DNA of 64,000 nucleotides from Musa acuminata AAA Group. Lineage: Eukaryota > Streptophyta > Magnoliopsida > Zingiberales > Musaceae. This document shows, one piece after another, positions 26,501 to 37,316 of this stretch (positions are counted from its first letter, which is position 1; each line of letters begins with the position of its first letter). The notes beneath the pieces are model-generated. The model did not search any database. It was not told where the DNA came from and saw nothing but the letters and a program-made list of their open reading frames with translations. The position numbers and the translations under genes were made by a program. The stretch is from NCBI RefSeq assembly GCF_036884655.1, contig NC_088335.1:42709501-42773500 (forward strand), read 5' to 3'.

Positions 26501-26750
26501 GACAACAATCTTCACCGATCCAAGAAGAGAACCTTTCGTTGGAGTCGTACATATCAGATCTAATGGCAAGGAGAGCTCTCCTCTCACTCTCTATGCAGCT
26601 TCTCCCCTCCGTCCCGAGACGATCATCATGATCGTCTCTCACATGGCCGAGACAACAAGAGATGACTCCAAAGCTCATAATTATGGCTATGAGCATGATG
26701 ACATGCTTTGGAAAAATAGATTCACCCTTGCAGCCACCGTTAGCAGCCAT
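23592..26750 (-). CDS. RLP-B: intact LRR receptor-like protein
   Basis: A 1052-residue receptor-like protein of the EIX/Cf class, probably at the plasma membrane with the LRRs outside. Hydrophobic signal about 17-35; LRRNT about 51-92 with CCRWRGVACDN; LRRs about 130-790; island with the Y-x8-KG motif (Y816, K825-G826); closing LRRs about 837-925; acidic HEQEEKNGD juxtamembrane; TM about 982-1002 with G984, G988 and G992 in two overlapping GxxxG steps; YVQL (1022-1025) fits the YxxΦ endocytosis signal. There is no kinase, so it should need a SOBIR1-type adaptor kinase; that is family knowledge, not shown here. It has one double-LRR module against five in A and three in C. A one-base difference near the 3' end gives it a longer tail than A and C. 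A TATA box and an overlapping uORF lie upstream. It is intronless. The ligand is unknown. Confidence 0.93.
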   Translation of the reverse strand: MAANGGCKGESIFPKHVIMLIAIIMSFGVISCCLGHVRDDHDDRLGTEGRSCIESERRALLAIRSDMYDSNERFSSWIGEDCCRWRGVACDNTTNHVIKLDLRYPLTDDWDDEDDICFMLEGMGASKVNPALHDLKHLKHLDLSMNNFSGSHIPHMIASLMHLEYLNLSNAMFDGLIPPLLGNLSNLHYLDIKGCRLSVLRADDLDWLSRISSLKYVDMSFVNLSRATNWLHQVNSIHSLKVLHLKWANLPYVPSPSFPFNLTSIVKLDISGYLNLNTTIIRWLSHASSLVYLDLASCKGVDIESLQITLGALSNLKELNLQYNGMKGEILGIVMNVSKSLKHLDLSGNSLSGDITQILWSLGPVEYLALDGNELDGDISEMVKNFTSSLRYLSLRSNHIAGEIPQTIENLTNLEYLDLSYNSITGGIPMTFGNIINLESLRLSRNKISGQIPESIGNLQNILSLDLSENFIAGQMPETFDRLYNLEYLNVSYNNLSGIVPSSMGQLSALSELDLSSNSLKGNITGAHFSKLTNLTLLDISYNSLNVILSNDWLPPFNAYSIFMDSCHMETIFPAWIHTQTRLEQLSLSGVGLSGNLPTWFSDFSKGLSNLNLSSNNLNGPLPSAANEVIDLSNNSFVGPIPLSFANTSNLAILSLSHNNINGSFPSFFCNFNYLQVLDLSNNNLSGEVPTCHKSFPTSLQSLHLNHNNLSGRFPSFLKHCEQLVTLGLGENNLYDEIPTWVGENLLSLRVLCLKSNLFYGPIPVHIANLTSLQVLDLSSNNLSGSIPSSLGNCRAMVEMQHDTTSLLHLDAGSYYVESIVITVKGFDIQYTTILSLVTSIDLSNNNLSGEIPRELTNLHGLLFLNLSKNHLGGTIPEKIGSMEQLESLDLSMNNLTGDIPSSLSSLTFLSHLNLSHNNLSGRIPTAGGQMSTFLGDLSIYDGNEYLCGTPLPECPGDEAYQSPPHEQEEKNGDRLETVWEIIGIVMGFVVGFWSFISTMIMKQSIRTAFFRLIDEACNWCYVQLAVGCATLKVQTAKSDLIHRWQELKSLL
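25380..25523 (-). repeat. Single 144-bp double-LRR module of RLP-B
   Basis: The only copy in RLP-B of the 48-codon module (NLTNLEYLDLSYN to ISGQIPESIG) that is repeated in RLP-A and RLP-C. Confidence 0.8.
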
Positions 26751-26808
26751 TTGAGTAAACTTTCAGCGATGAGGAAGTTGAAGGTGTGAGGTTGGAAGGT
26801 GGCTCCAT
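26740..26808 (-). promoter_or_regulatory. Overlapping uORF in the RLP-B leader
   Basis: An upstream ATG at 26808 opens a 22-codon frame (MEPPSNLTPSTSSSLKVY...) that runs through the main ATG at 26750 in another frame and stops at 26740. If transcription starts upstream of it, ribosomes initiating here would miss the receptor start, so it could keep receptor levels low. Confidence 0.45.
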
Positions 26809-26813
26809 ACACA

Positions 26814-26826
26814 CATTTATTATAGA
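26814..26826 (-). promoter_or_regulatory. TATA box of RLP-B
   Basis: Minus-strand TCTATAATAAATG, 64 bp upstream of the start. It is the RLP-A TATA box with a 3-bp insertion. Confidence 0.55.
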
Positions 26827-29541
26827 ATGACAATGAACGGTACTTGAGGACCTTTTCAATCTCAACGATCCGTGTCGTTGACATGATGTTCCCGCACTCC
26901 AACGTTTACTGACGTGATAAGTGGTTTGGAATGGGCTGGCGAATCTTCCTCGTTGATTCTTCCAACCATAATGATGAGGCTCTTTGTGAAGGATGTGACA
27001 TATGAAATAAAAGTTTCCTTTATATGATAATTGATAACAAGTGGTGTTATGTGTAAAGGCAGTACTTAAATTACACTTGGACAACGATGTGATCATTACT
27101 GGTTAGTAATTGAACCGATGAGTTAATCTGATAGAATGAATATTTAATACAAATATCCAATATTATATATATATATATATAAGTTTTAAATATGAATATT
27201 TATTATCTGAAACTATTACAAGAAAGCAACTGAGTCCAAGTCTTTGATGTCACTCAAGATCTTTTGTTGTTAACATTCTAGAAGGCATCAATGAGTTGTG
27301 GAGTGATCACTATTAAGCATAGGATTTTATAGTATTTTATTATACTCTAAAATTAGTTTAGTTTCGATATATCTCAAGAATAATTATTGTAGGTATGAGG
27401 TTTTTACACTCTGAAGCATTTGTGGTATGGTTACAATACAAGTCAAAGTCAAACAGATATTTATCTTGTATCTCTTGAATGGTAGTAGTGATATGTTCTA
27501 ATGAGATGATAAATGGATTGAATTTTTGGATCTTCCTAGCACACCGTGTCAAGAAATGACACTGTCAATGTTTCATATGTGTGGGTTTTCCTATTTGTAA
27601 TTTCATGTTCTTTTTTTTTTGAAGTAGACAACTTTCATTGAATTAGAAATAAATTATACAATTATTTGTAAATATATATAAAAAAAAGTTTTTTTAGAAA
27701 ATAAAAATAAAACTTAAAAAAATATTCTCTTCTCAAATATTCAATCATTAGAGTGACTTTGCCATGATTTTTGGATAGAAAGAAGTGTGATTGAGACATG
27801 AGAAAAAGAATCAGCGCATGATTCCAACATTTAAGTTGAGGAGGATCCAAACTTCCATCCTTCCAAAAATATAATATCATCCTTAACTAATTATTTCTTA
27901 ATTAGTTGACTATTGTAAGTGTTCCAATGTACGCACTAAGAGTCATGACTAAAGGTGACACAATCAACGTTGGAATAACATTAATCAATGCATGTCAATT
28001 GGATTTTCATAGCCCCACTTTGACATGTCGCGTTGAGAATTCTAGTGACGTGTTGAATGGTTTGATGGGGGATGAAATGAAACTAGCGAGTCTTTTGTGC
28101 AAAAAGTCTCAAAAGTTGATTTTATCTTTTGAGCATTTCTTGATGTCCCATTCTAACTCATCCCGTCAAGGGGGCAAAGAGAGAGATCACTGTTTTCTTA
28201 TCGAGCATGCGCACCTTCCTCTCTCTTTCCTTCTGTTTGTTTTTTATTTGTCTTCTTTAATGTATAAGTAATAAGTATATACGTTTCGATTTTTATTGGA
28301 TACGTATAAGTAATATTTTGATAGAACATTGTAACTCATTTATTTTTCGACTTCTCGTATTTCCATAATTTATTGAGTGAATTTTTTCATGTCATATAAT
28401 GTTGGAAATCCTAAAGAAATACCCAATAAATAAGGGAATTGGGTGAAGATAGATAATAAATAAAAAAATAAAAGAGAGAAAAAATAATCTGATTTATAAA
28501 AATATTAATTTAAGGGGGAGGGATTTGAAATATTCTTGTGACTTACGTTGTTGAAATATACAAATCTTTATTGTAAATTAGTTTTAGAGAGGAGAAAAGA
28601 GAAACGAATGTAGATGATAGTTTTGGACTCGTTAAGTCTAATGAACCAATAGAATGATTTGGAGAAGAAATTTTTTTTTTAATACTAAAGCGATGAATGC
28701 ATTGTTTTATTCTCTAGATAAAAATGAATTCAATCGGATTTCTATTTCACATTTAGAACACTCTTGAAATCACACATAAAGGTACTAATAAAATTAAAGA
28801 TTCAAAAATTAATCTTTTAATTTATAATTTTAAATTATTTCGTATGAAGCTAATCTTTTAAGTCAAGCGAAACTATTGTTGATATGTATACATGTTTTAT
28901 GGATGTCATCAATAGTTTAAAAGTTCTTGACAAATATTTTTCTAATCTAAAATTATGAACTCATATTACTCATATGTTTTATAAAAAATAATACTATTAT
29001 CATGATCCCATTATAATTCTCAGTTTTTTACATAGGTAAAAAAAAATGAAAACAAAGTAATTAACAAAGAAGAAAATGAAATTGCATCAAGATGATTCAA
29101 TATGTTTTACTTGGTCATATTTTGATAAAACAAGCTTCTAGAATTGTATTATAAAATAATTTCCTTCTTTATATATCATGTTCTTCCTTTCTTATAAGAT
29201 GATAATTCTTTTTGTCTTTTCTTTTATTTATGTTTTTCTTCTTATTTACTGACAATCTTGAAATAAGATCATAAATATGCAGGATATTGTCATGTGAAAA
29301 TACAAATATATCAATTGAACCCGAACTTGAATTAACTATCAATTCAAATGATTTTAGTAGGTCTTTTTAATTTTCACATATGGCAAATGTGGCCTGATTT
29401 CCACCGTGTGAAATTCAATGATACTGGCATAAATCATGGATTGAGATATAGGACAAGAATCAATTGTAAATTTCTTAACTGGTTATATGTATATATACAT
29501 ATAAATGTATATATATGTATATGTATATATATATGTATATG

Positions 29542-29572
<31 letters not shown>

Positions 29573-30108
29573 ATTTATTTATTTATATGTATATATTTAT
29601 ATGTATATATATGTATATGTATATTATAACTAATCAATCAATCTCAAGTACCCCAGTGAGGTTCTCACACTCCAACATTTAACCAATACAGTCATGACTT
29701 TATGAATGAGTTGGAATGAGATTGACAAATCTTCCTTGTTGACTCTTGAAATCTTAATTGGGATATGAAATATGATTGTGACTATATCTCAGGACTAGTT
29801 CTTGGTATGAGGTTTTTCAACTCTAAGATATTTATGGTGTGGTTACAATGAAAGTCAAAGTCAAGTAAATATCTATGTTTATTTGATGGAAGTCAAAGTC
29901 CAAGTCAAAGTCAAAGTCAAGTCAAACTCCATTGATTTATCTTCTTAACGTATCATCTCAAGTGAACAAGAAATGAACGGTTATACTTGCATCTTTTCCT
30001 ATATGTACTTTCATATTTAATTAATTTTTATTTATATAAAAAAATTAAGTTTTTAGAAAATAATTTTAGTATCGACCCTGTCCTTTAGCACACACAAATG
30101 GAACCACC

Positions 30109-30141
<33 letters not shown>

Positions 30142-31827
30142 CTCTTCTCATATATTTAATCATCTTCGGGTTAGGTTTCCCATAGTTATTTGATTAATTA
30201 ATGGAAAAAAAGTGATTGAGATATAAGGGAAAAAAAATAGATGATTCTAATATGTAAGTTGGGAAGGGTTCAAACTATAATTCTATGGTGGTTTGAAGGA
30301 GGGAGGCAGGCTAGAGTGAATCAGACGAGTCTTCCTGCAAATAAGTCTCGAAAGTTGATGTCATCTATACTCCTTTCTTGATGTTTTAACTCACCCGATC
30401 AAGGGGGAAAGAGAGAGTCCACTGTTTGATTGCCTAGCATGTCGATCCCCCTCTCTCTTGCCTATTGCCTGCTTTATCTTTATCCTCATTAATACATAAT
30501 TAATATGTATATCTATTTTTATTTTTATTGGATATGTATAAATAATATTTTGATAGGACCACTACAACTCATGCATTGACTAAATTTTTTTTATATGTCA
30601 TACACCAAAAGAGAATTCTTAATATATGAGAGAATTGGATAGGGTGGACAGTAAAAAGGAAAAAAACTAAAATGGAGAGGAAACCAAATATTTTGATTTT
30701 TAGAAATATTAGTTCAAGTAATAAAAAATACATAAAATAAAATCCAATTTTGTGAAGGAATAATAAATGTACGAATAAAATACCCAATCGTCATGAATCA
30801 CGACTTAAATAACGTATATGATTGCAATTTATAGCTTTATTTTAAGAAATTGATGCCTTATTAATTTTTAGTAACACTGGAAAAGTTTGGATGTGAAATG
30901 TTATTCTTATGGATATTATAATGCTGGAAATTAAACATTATCCAATTAATATAAATAGTTCCGATGTCCGATTGACAGACAATTTGACCATATTACATCA
31001 TTGATGTCTATTGAACCTAAAATAATAGTCGACATAAGCTGCCAAAAAAAAATATAGGAAATGAAAGAAAATAAAAAAAAGAATATTAATCTTTCCTAAG
31101 CAAATAAGAACTGTAACATTCATGCAAGGTTTGAATTAATATAAATATTGCTGCAAAACAGATTATGACTCGATGATTACTGTAACATTCATTCAAAGAG
31201 CCTTAAACATTTACAATAACTGCTAAAAAAAGAGATAAAGATTGAAAGTAGACTAATAACTAGTATTGCATTGATAAGAATGCAAAGAGCTGAACGATAT
31301 ATACTTCAGAATTGAGCTTTTAAATTGCATTATATAAGTCCTGATCATTTAAAGTTCTTTGCAGAATGGTTACATAGGCTTATCATTTAATATTGATGTG
31401 CTTACAGAGAATTGATATCTTAGATTGATGTGCTGTCATTCTGAATCATTCGGTGATAATAGTTGCATGACATGTGGATTTGTGGAGAAGTTTACGCCCC
31501 CATGACCCTCAACGAGGGAGCTGCAATTAAAGATAGAGAAATGGGCCTCTGCTTCACACGAACTTAAGATAGTGTCTGAGCTGCTAAGGTAATATGTATA
31601 TCGCAATTGTTTGAAGCTTTAAAGCTCCAGAATGATCACAGTTGGACATGCACAATATACCGAAACTATCCTAATAGCATAACATCATAATACATAGAAC
31701 ACCAGAAACTGTCCAGTCCTTTTGCTGATAGCTTTACCATCATAATACATATGGGCGACATGGTGGAAAGGACCGTATGATCTCAAGCTGTAATAGTAAA
31801 TGTGCCACCCAAGTTTCCTGCGACAGT
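26827..31827. other. Intergenic block upstream of RLP-B
   Basis: About 5 kb without a supportable gene. It follows the same landmarks as the other upstream blocks: region CTTTTGTTGTTAACATTC, a TGTCGCGTTGAGAA stretch near 28.02 kb, a TA/TGTA-rich run at 29480-29630, an AAT microsatellite near 30108-30140 and a TAGCATG stretch near 30.44 kb. From about 30.8 to 31.6 kb the sequence is AT-rich and has no partner that I noticed. Homology to unit 2 (relic D side) resumes near 31.63 kb. Confidence 0.6.
29480..29632. repeat. Imperfect TA/TATG microsatellite
   Basis: TATA and TATG units interleaved over about 150 bp. It is the positional counterpart of the pure TA runs at 7110, 10135 and 13018, followed by the same AACTAATCAATCAATC flank. 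Confidence 0.85.
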
Positions 31828-32915
31828 TCATGTGGTTCTTCTCGATTTGGACTTCATCCTTGCAAATCTTACTGCCAACTGCACGAAGACCCAATCACCA
31901 GTCTGGAAGAGAGCAACCCTTAGAGACTGTTTGATGATCATTATGCCAAAACAACTCCAAAACCCAACCACGAATCCCATGACGATGCTTGTAATTTCTA
32001 ATACACCTTCAAGCTCGCCATCACTGTCTTCTTCTCCTTCTTCAATTGCTGCAGGAGGTAGGCTTCGATAAGCAACGTCTCCAGGGCACACAGACAGTGG
32101 CGTACCACAAAGGTCTTTGTTGCCAACATGGATTGAGGGGTCATTTAACGTGGACAATTGATTGCTTGTTGGAATGCTTCCTGACAAGTTGTTGTAAGAT
32201 GAGACTCGAGTGGCTCAGGAAGGTGAGAGTAGAAAAGCTACGAGGAATATTTCCTGTCAAATGATTGTCGGACGAGCTAAGATATTGTATACCTGTAGAC
32301 ATATCCGAGAACCAAGCTGGAACTTTGCCCGCGAGTTCAACACCAGATAGTTGAAGGCTTCTCAAATTAGTTTGGCTTCGAATCCAAGTAGGAAATCTAG
32401 TTCCTATATGACAGAAACTCATGTCAATAAATGAAGCATCAAAAGGGGGAAGCCAATTTGAAGGAGCTGTAAGATATGTCCAAATTTTCCAAGTTGAAGG
32501 AGCTGGGAAAAGTGTGCTTCAGTGATGTCGCCTTCTAGTGAGTTTGAGGAGAGGTCCAACCTGTACATTCCAGAAAATCGACCCAAATTAGATGGAATAA
32601 TGCCATTAAATTTGTTGCCCTCAATACTTAAGTATGACAAGGCTGCTCCTCCACGACAACTCGGCAAACCTAAAGTCCTCCGCATCTGCCCTGATAAGTG
32701 GTTGATCTGATATATCCAAGAACTGCAAGAGGTCGAGTTTGCCAATTGTTTCAGGTAGTTGCCCGGTAACAGAGTTACGAGACAGACGTAAAACCTGCAG
32801 ACTTTGAAGATTGCCAATGTGTGCAAGGCTTCTAGCATTAGTGAGCCTTCTTAGAATACATGCATTACTTGAGTTCTAATAACCAGAGAGATCGAGCATG
32901 ACAATGGATATCAAC
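31828..32915 (-). pseudogene. RLP relic E (paralogue of relic D)
   Basis: Nearly the same structure as relic D. The readable C-terminus at 31828-32187 has LCGTPLSVCPGDVAYRSLPP, an acidic run and a TM with GFVVGFW. LRR fragments lie at 32141-32422 and 32419-32838 in broken frames. It carries the same stop after SGY as relic D. It keeps a few codons (QLST) that D has lost, and D keeps bases in the tail that E has lost. Not functional. Confidence 0.85.
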
Positions 32916-33467
32916 AGAAGACTACTAAAAGATACAAAAATTGCCAACAGAAGCTTCCATATAAAATAACACAAAGAAAAGCATGTGTCGTCATCCAATT
33001 AACGAGGCAATGTATCGAAAGGAAAGCGATAACAGAACGACGGTAGATAAAAAGTATTTGAAGAGATTAGAAGGAATGCATTACTTGATACTTGTTCCTT
33101 CTTTATTCTGACAGCATTGCATGATGATTACACACAGCATTACTTGAAAGCAGCTTGCGACCTCAAGATGTAACAAAAAGCTCTTCAGCATACTTCTTTC
33201 TGCTTTATTATAATGTCATAAAGACAACGGTAGGGATGACTGACTTGAACATATTGATTAGAACGACGGTAGATGAAGTTTTTGAACTGATTAGAACAAA
33301 TACATACATACTAATGAAGCAAAAGGCCATCAACGGCGATACCCTTTTCCTTCTTTATTCTGACAACATTACACCAAAACATACGAGCTGGAATTACTAA
33401 CTGGAAAAGCAACTTGAGACCTCCTTAAAATGTAACAGTAAACTCTTCGGTTCTTGCCACCGATGGA
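32916..33467 (-). repeat. 3' flank of RLP-C, conserved among units
   Basis: Paralogous to 23074-23591 and 1441-1956; no gene. Confidence 0.75.
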
Positions 33468-35375
33468 TCAAGTCACACTTTGCCGTTTGGACTTTAACCT
33501 TGCACATCCGACTGCCAACTGCACGTAGCACCAATCGTAAGCCTTGTCGAAAAATCGAAAGAAAGCAATTCTTATGCTCTTTTTCATGATCATTGTTCCT
33601 ATAAAACTCCAAAAACCAACCACAAAACCCATGACGATGCTGGTAATTTCCCACACTGTTTCAAGCCTGTCACCGTTTTTCTCTTCGTGTTCATGAGGTG
33701 GACTTTGATGATCTGCATCACCAGGGCACTCTGGCAGTGGCATACCACAAAGGTATTCATTACCATCATAGATTGACGCGTTGAAGGTCGACATTTGACC
33801 ACCGGCTGTTGGAATTCTTCCTGACAAGTTGTTGTGAGAGAGATTCAAGTGGCTTAGGAAGGTGAGAGATGATAAGCTGGAAGGAATATCTCCTGTGAGA
33901 TTGTTCATCGATAAGTCAAGTGATTCCAGTTGTTCCATGGAACCAATCTTTTCTGGAATGGTTCCTCTCAAATGATTCTTGGATAAGTTCAAAAAAAGCA
34001 ATCCATGAAGGTTTGTTAGCTCTCTTGGGATCTCGCCGGAAAGATTATTGTTTGATAGGTCTATGCTTGTTACAAGTGAGAGAATTGTGGTGTATTGGAT
34101 GTCATATCCTTTGGCTGTTATTACTATGCTCTCGCTATAGGAACCGCTAACATTAAAAAGATTAAGCAATGATGTAGTGTCATGTTGTATCTCAACCATA
34201 GCACTACAATTTCCTAGAGACGAAGGAATGCTACCAGAAAGATGGTTGGAAGAAAGATCCAAAACCTGAAGAGAAGTGAGATTTGCTATGTGCACTGGAA
34301 TGGTACCATAAAATAGGTTTGACTTCAAACTAAGAACTCTCAAGTACAAAAGGTTTTCTCCCACCCATGTTGGTATTTCATCAAACAAATTATTTTCAGC
34401 GAGATCAAGGGTAACCAATTGTTCACAATGTTTCAGGAAGGAAGGAAATCTTCCAGACAAGTTGTTGTGGTTCAGATGCAAGGACTGTAGAGAAGTTGGG
34501 AATGATTTATGACATGTTGGGATTTCTCCAGATAAATTATTGTTTGATAGGTCCAGGATTTTCAGATCATTAAGATTGCAGAAAAAGGGAGAAAAACTGC
34601 CATTGATATTGTTATGAGATAAAGATAAAATTTGAAGGTAGGAGGCATTTGCAAAACTCAACGGAATGGGTCCAACAAATGAGTTATTGGAAAGATCAAT
34701 GATGTCATTGGCAACAGAGGGTAGCGGACCATTCAAGTTATTAGAACTCAAGTTAAGACCCCACAAACCTTTCGAGAAATCTGAAAACCAAGTTGGAAGG
34801 TGGCCTAAGAGTCCAACTCCAGATAAAGAAAGATCTCCCAAATTTGTTTGTGTCTGAATCCAAGCAGGAAATTTAGTTCTCATATGACATGAGCTCATAA
34901 TAATCCTGTAGGCATTAAAAGGTGGAAGCCAATCATTGGATAGGATCACATTCAAGGAGTTATAAGATATGTCCAAGTGTTCCAAGTTGGTGAGTTTGGA
35001 AAAGTGTGCTTCAGTGATGTTGCCTTCCAGCAAATTTGAGGAGATGTCCAATTCACGCAATGCAGATAATTGACCAATACTTGAGGGGACAATCCCACTC
35101 AAATTATTAGCCCTAATATATATATCTAAACTGGCTCCCTGGTTACAATCTGGTAAAGCATCGATCAAATCTGTTAGCTCTCCACCAATAGGGTTAAAGG
35201 ACAAATCTATAAAACTCAAATTGCATAGTTTATTTAGAGTCCCAGATACTAACTTTGTCAGGTGATTACGTGATACATACAACATTTGCAAGTTGTAGAG
35301 TCTGTTGAAGGTCTCTGGTATCTGCCCACTAAAAAAATTATCAGATAAATCTAGCCATCGTATATTTTGGAGATT

Positions 35376-35807
35376 CCCAATAGTTTCTGGTATTTGTCCT
35401 GAAATCTTATTTCCCCATAATATCAAGCTCTCCAAGTTGATAAGATCACCAATAGCTATTGGTATAGCTCCAGTAATAAAATTATCCGAGAGATCCAAAT
35501 ATTTCAAATTGATGAGATTCCCAATAGTTTCTGGTATTTGTCCTGAAATCTTATTTCCCCATAATCTCAAGCTCTCCAACTTGATGAGCTCACCAATAGC
35601 CATTGGTATAGCTCCAGTAATATTATTGTACGAGAGATTCAAATATTCTAAATTGGTGAGATTCCCAATAGTTTTTGGTATTTGTCTTGAAATATTATTT
35701 CCTTGTAATATCAAACTTTTTAAGTTGATAAGATCACAAAAAGCCATTAGTATACCTCTGGTAATATTGGTGTACGAGAGATCCAAGTATTCCAAATTAG
35801 TGAGATT
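35376..35807 (-). repeat. Three tandem 144-bp double-LRR modules in RLP-C
   Basis: Three in-frame 48-codon modules starting NLTNLEYLDLSYT, NLTNLEYLNLSYN and NLINLKYLDLSDN, homologous to the five in RLP-A and the one in RLP-B. Confidence 0.85.
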
Positions 35808-35949
35808 CTTTACTTTTTGTGAAATTTCTCCAGTAAAGTGATTGAATGTCAAACTTAAATATTGTAAGCTGTTTGGGGCATTTTTCACCATTTCTAGAAT
35901 ATCTCCGTTGAACTTGTTATCATCTAATGCAAGGTACTCCAAGGAGCCA

Positions 35950-36250
35950 AGGCTCCTCAAGATTTGTCCAATATCTCCGCTTAATGAATTCCGACTTAAA
36001 TCCAAATGCTTCAACCTGCTGCTCACATTCATTTTCATTCCAAAAGGGCTAAGGCTCCTCAAGATTTGTCCAATATCTCCGCTTAATGAATTCCCACTTA
36101 AATCCAAATGCTTCAACCTGCTGCTCACATTCATTAGCATTCCAAAAGGGCTAAGGCTCCTCAAGATTTGTCCCATATCTCCACTTAATGAATTCCAACT
36201 TAAATCCAGATACTTCAAGCTCCTGCTCACATTCATTATCATTCCAAAAA
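35950..36250 (-). repeat. 102-bp (34-codon) tandem repeat, three copies, in RLP-C
   Basis: The plus strand repeats from AGGCTCCTCAAGATTTG at 35950, 36052 and 36154, a 102-bp period. The encoded unit includes FGM-MNVSSRLKHLDLS-NSLSGDIGQILR. RLP-A and RLP-B have a single copy. The period is not the 24-residue LRR length, so the repeat adds an irregular spacer to the LRR coil. Confidence 0.9.
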
Positions 36251-37271
36251 TTTCTCCTTCGAGACGATTGCCAAGCAAATATAATTCTTTCAAATTACTC
36301 AGAGCTCCCAGAGTGACTTGTAGTGACTCAATATCGACAAGACTGCAGTGAGAAAGATCAAGATATACAAGACTGCTAGCATGAGAGAGCCATCTTAGAA
36401 TTGTTGTATTCAAGTTGGAATAACCAGAGAGATCCAGCTTGAAGATTGAAGTCAGATTAAAAGCGGGCAAAGGAGATGGAACATATGGGAGGTTTGCCCA
36501 CTTCAAGCGCAATACATTGAGACTGGGGATCCAATTAACTTGGTGAAGCCAATTAGTTGCTTTAGAGAGGTTGACAAAACTCATATCAATATATTTCAGA
36601 GAAGGAATTTGGGAGAGCCAGTCAAGGTCATCAGCTCGTAGATCATTAACTCCACATCCTCCAAGATCAAGGTAGTGTAGGTTGGAGAGGTTCCCCAGTT
36701 GCGGAGGTATTAGTCCATCAAACATAGCATTGGATAGGTTAAGATATTCCAAATGCACAAGTGAAGCAATCATGTGGGGAATGTGGGAGCCAAAGAAATT
36801 ATTCATGCTCAAATCCAGATATTTCAAATGCTTCAGATCACGCAAAGCGGGATTTACCTTACTCGCACCCATCTCATTCAGCAAGTAGCAAATGTTAACC
36901 TCATCATCCCAATCGTCTGTGTAGGAGTAAGGATAGTGGAGGTCGAGTTTGATGACATGGCTGGTGGTGTTGTCGCAAGCCACTCCTCTCCAACGACAGC
37001 AATCTTCACCGATCCAAGTAGAGAATATTTCGCCAGAGTCATACATGTCGGATCTGATGTCTAGGAGAGCTCTCCTCTCGCTCTATATGCAGCTTCCCCC
37101 CTTCGCCCCGATATGGCCATCATGATCCCCCCCGCCATGGCCGAGACAACAGGAGATGACTCCAAAGCTCATAATTACGATCGTGAGCATGGTGACATGC
37201 TTTGAGCAAATAGATTTGCCCTTGCAGCCACCGCTAGCAGCCATCGAGTAAGCTTTCAGAGATGATGGAGT

Positions 37272-37301
37272 TTAAGGTGTGAGGTTGGAAGGTGGCTCCA
37301 T
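37272..37301 (-). promoter_or_regulatory. Nine-codon uORF in the RLP-C leader
   Basis: The same upstream ATG as in RLP-A and RLP-B here reads MEPPSNLTP and stops, 28 bp before the main start. Confidence 0.4.
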
Positions 37302-37306
37302 ACATA

Positions 37307-37316
37307 CATTTATAGA
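37307..37316 (-). promoter_or_regulatory. TATA box of RLP-C
   Basis: Minus-strand TCTATAAATG, 63 bp upstream of the start codon. Confidence 0.55.

Larger units (their letters stand above)
33468..37244 (-). pseudogene. RLP-C: LRR receptor-like protein with an early in-frame nonsense codon
   Basis: Same receptor family as RLP-A and RLP-B. The start MAASGGCKGKS at 37244 and the signal region are kept, but codon 54 is TAG (37083-37085), where B has GAG in SCIESERR. After it, the same frame is open for 1204 more codons to a TGA at 33468. An internal Met (37046) gives 1192 residues but has no signal peptide. The island motif (YSESIVITAKG), TM and YVQL tail are intact. Three 144-bp LRR modules lie at 35376-35807, and a 34-codon segment is tandemly repeated three times at 35950-36250. 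The spacer before LRRNT is altered (GHGGGDHDGHIGAKGG). Probably inactivated recently, because the rest is undamaged. Confidence 0.88.
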
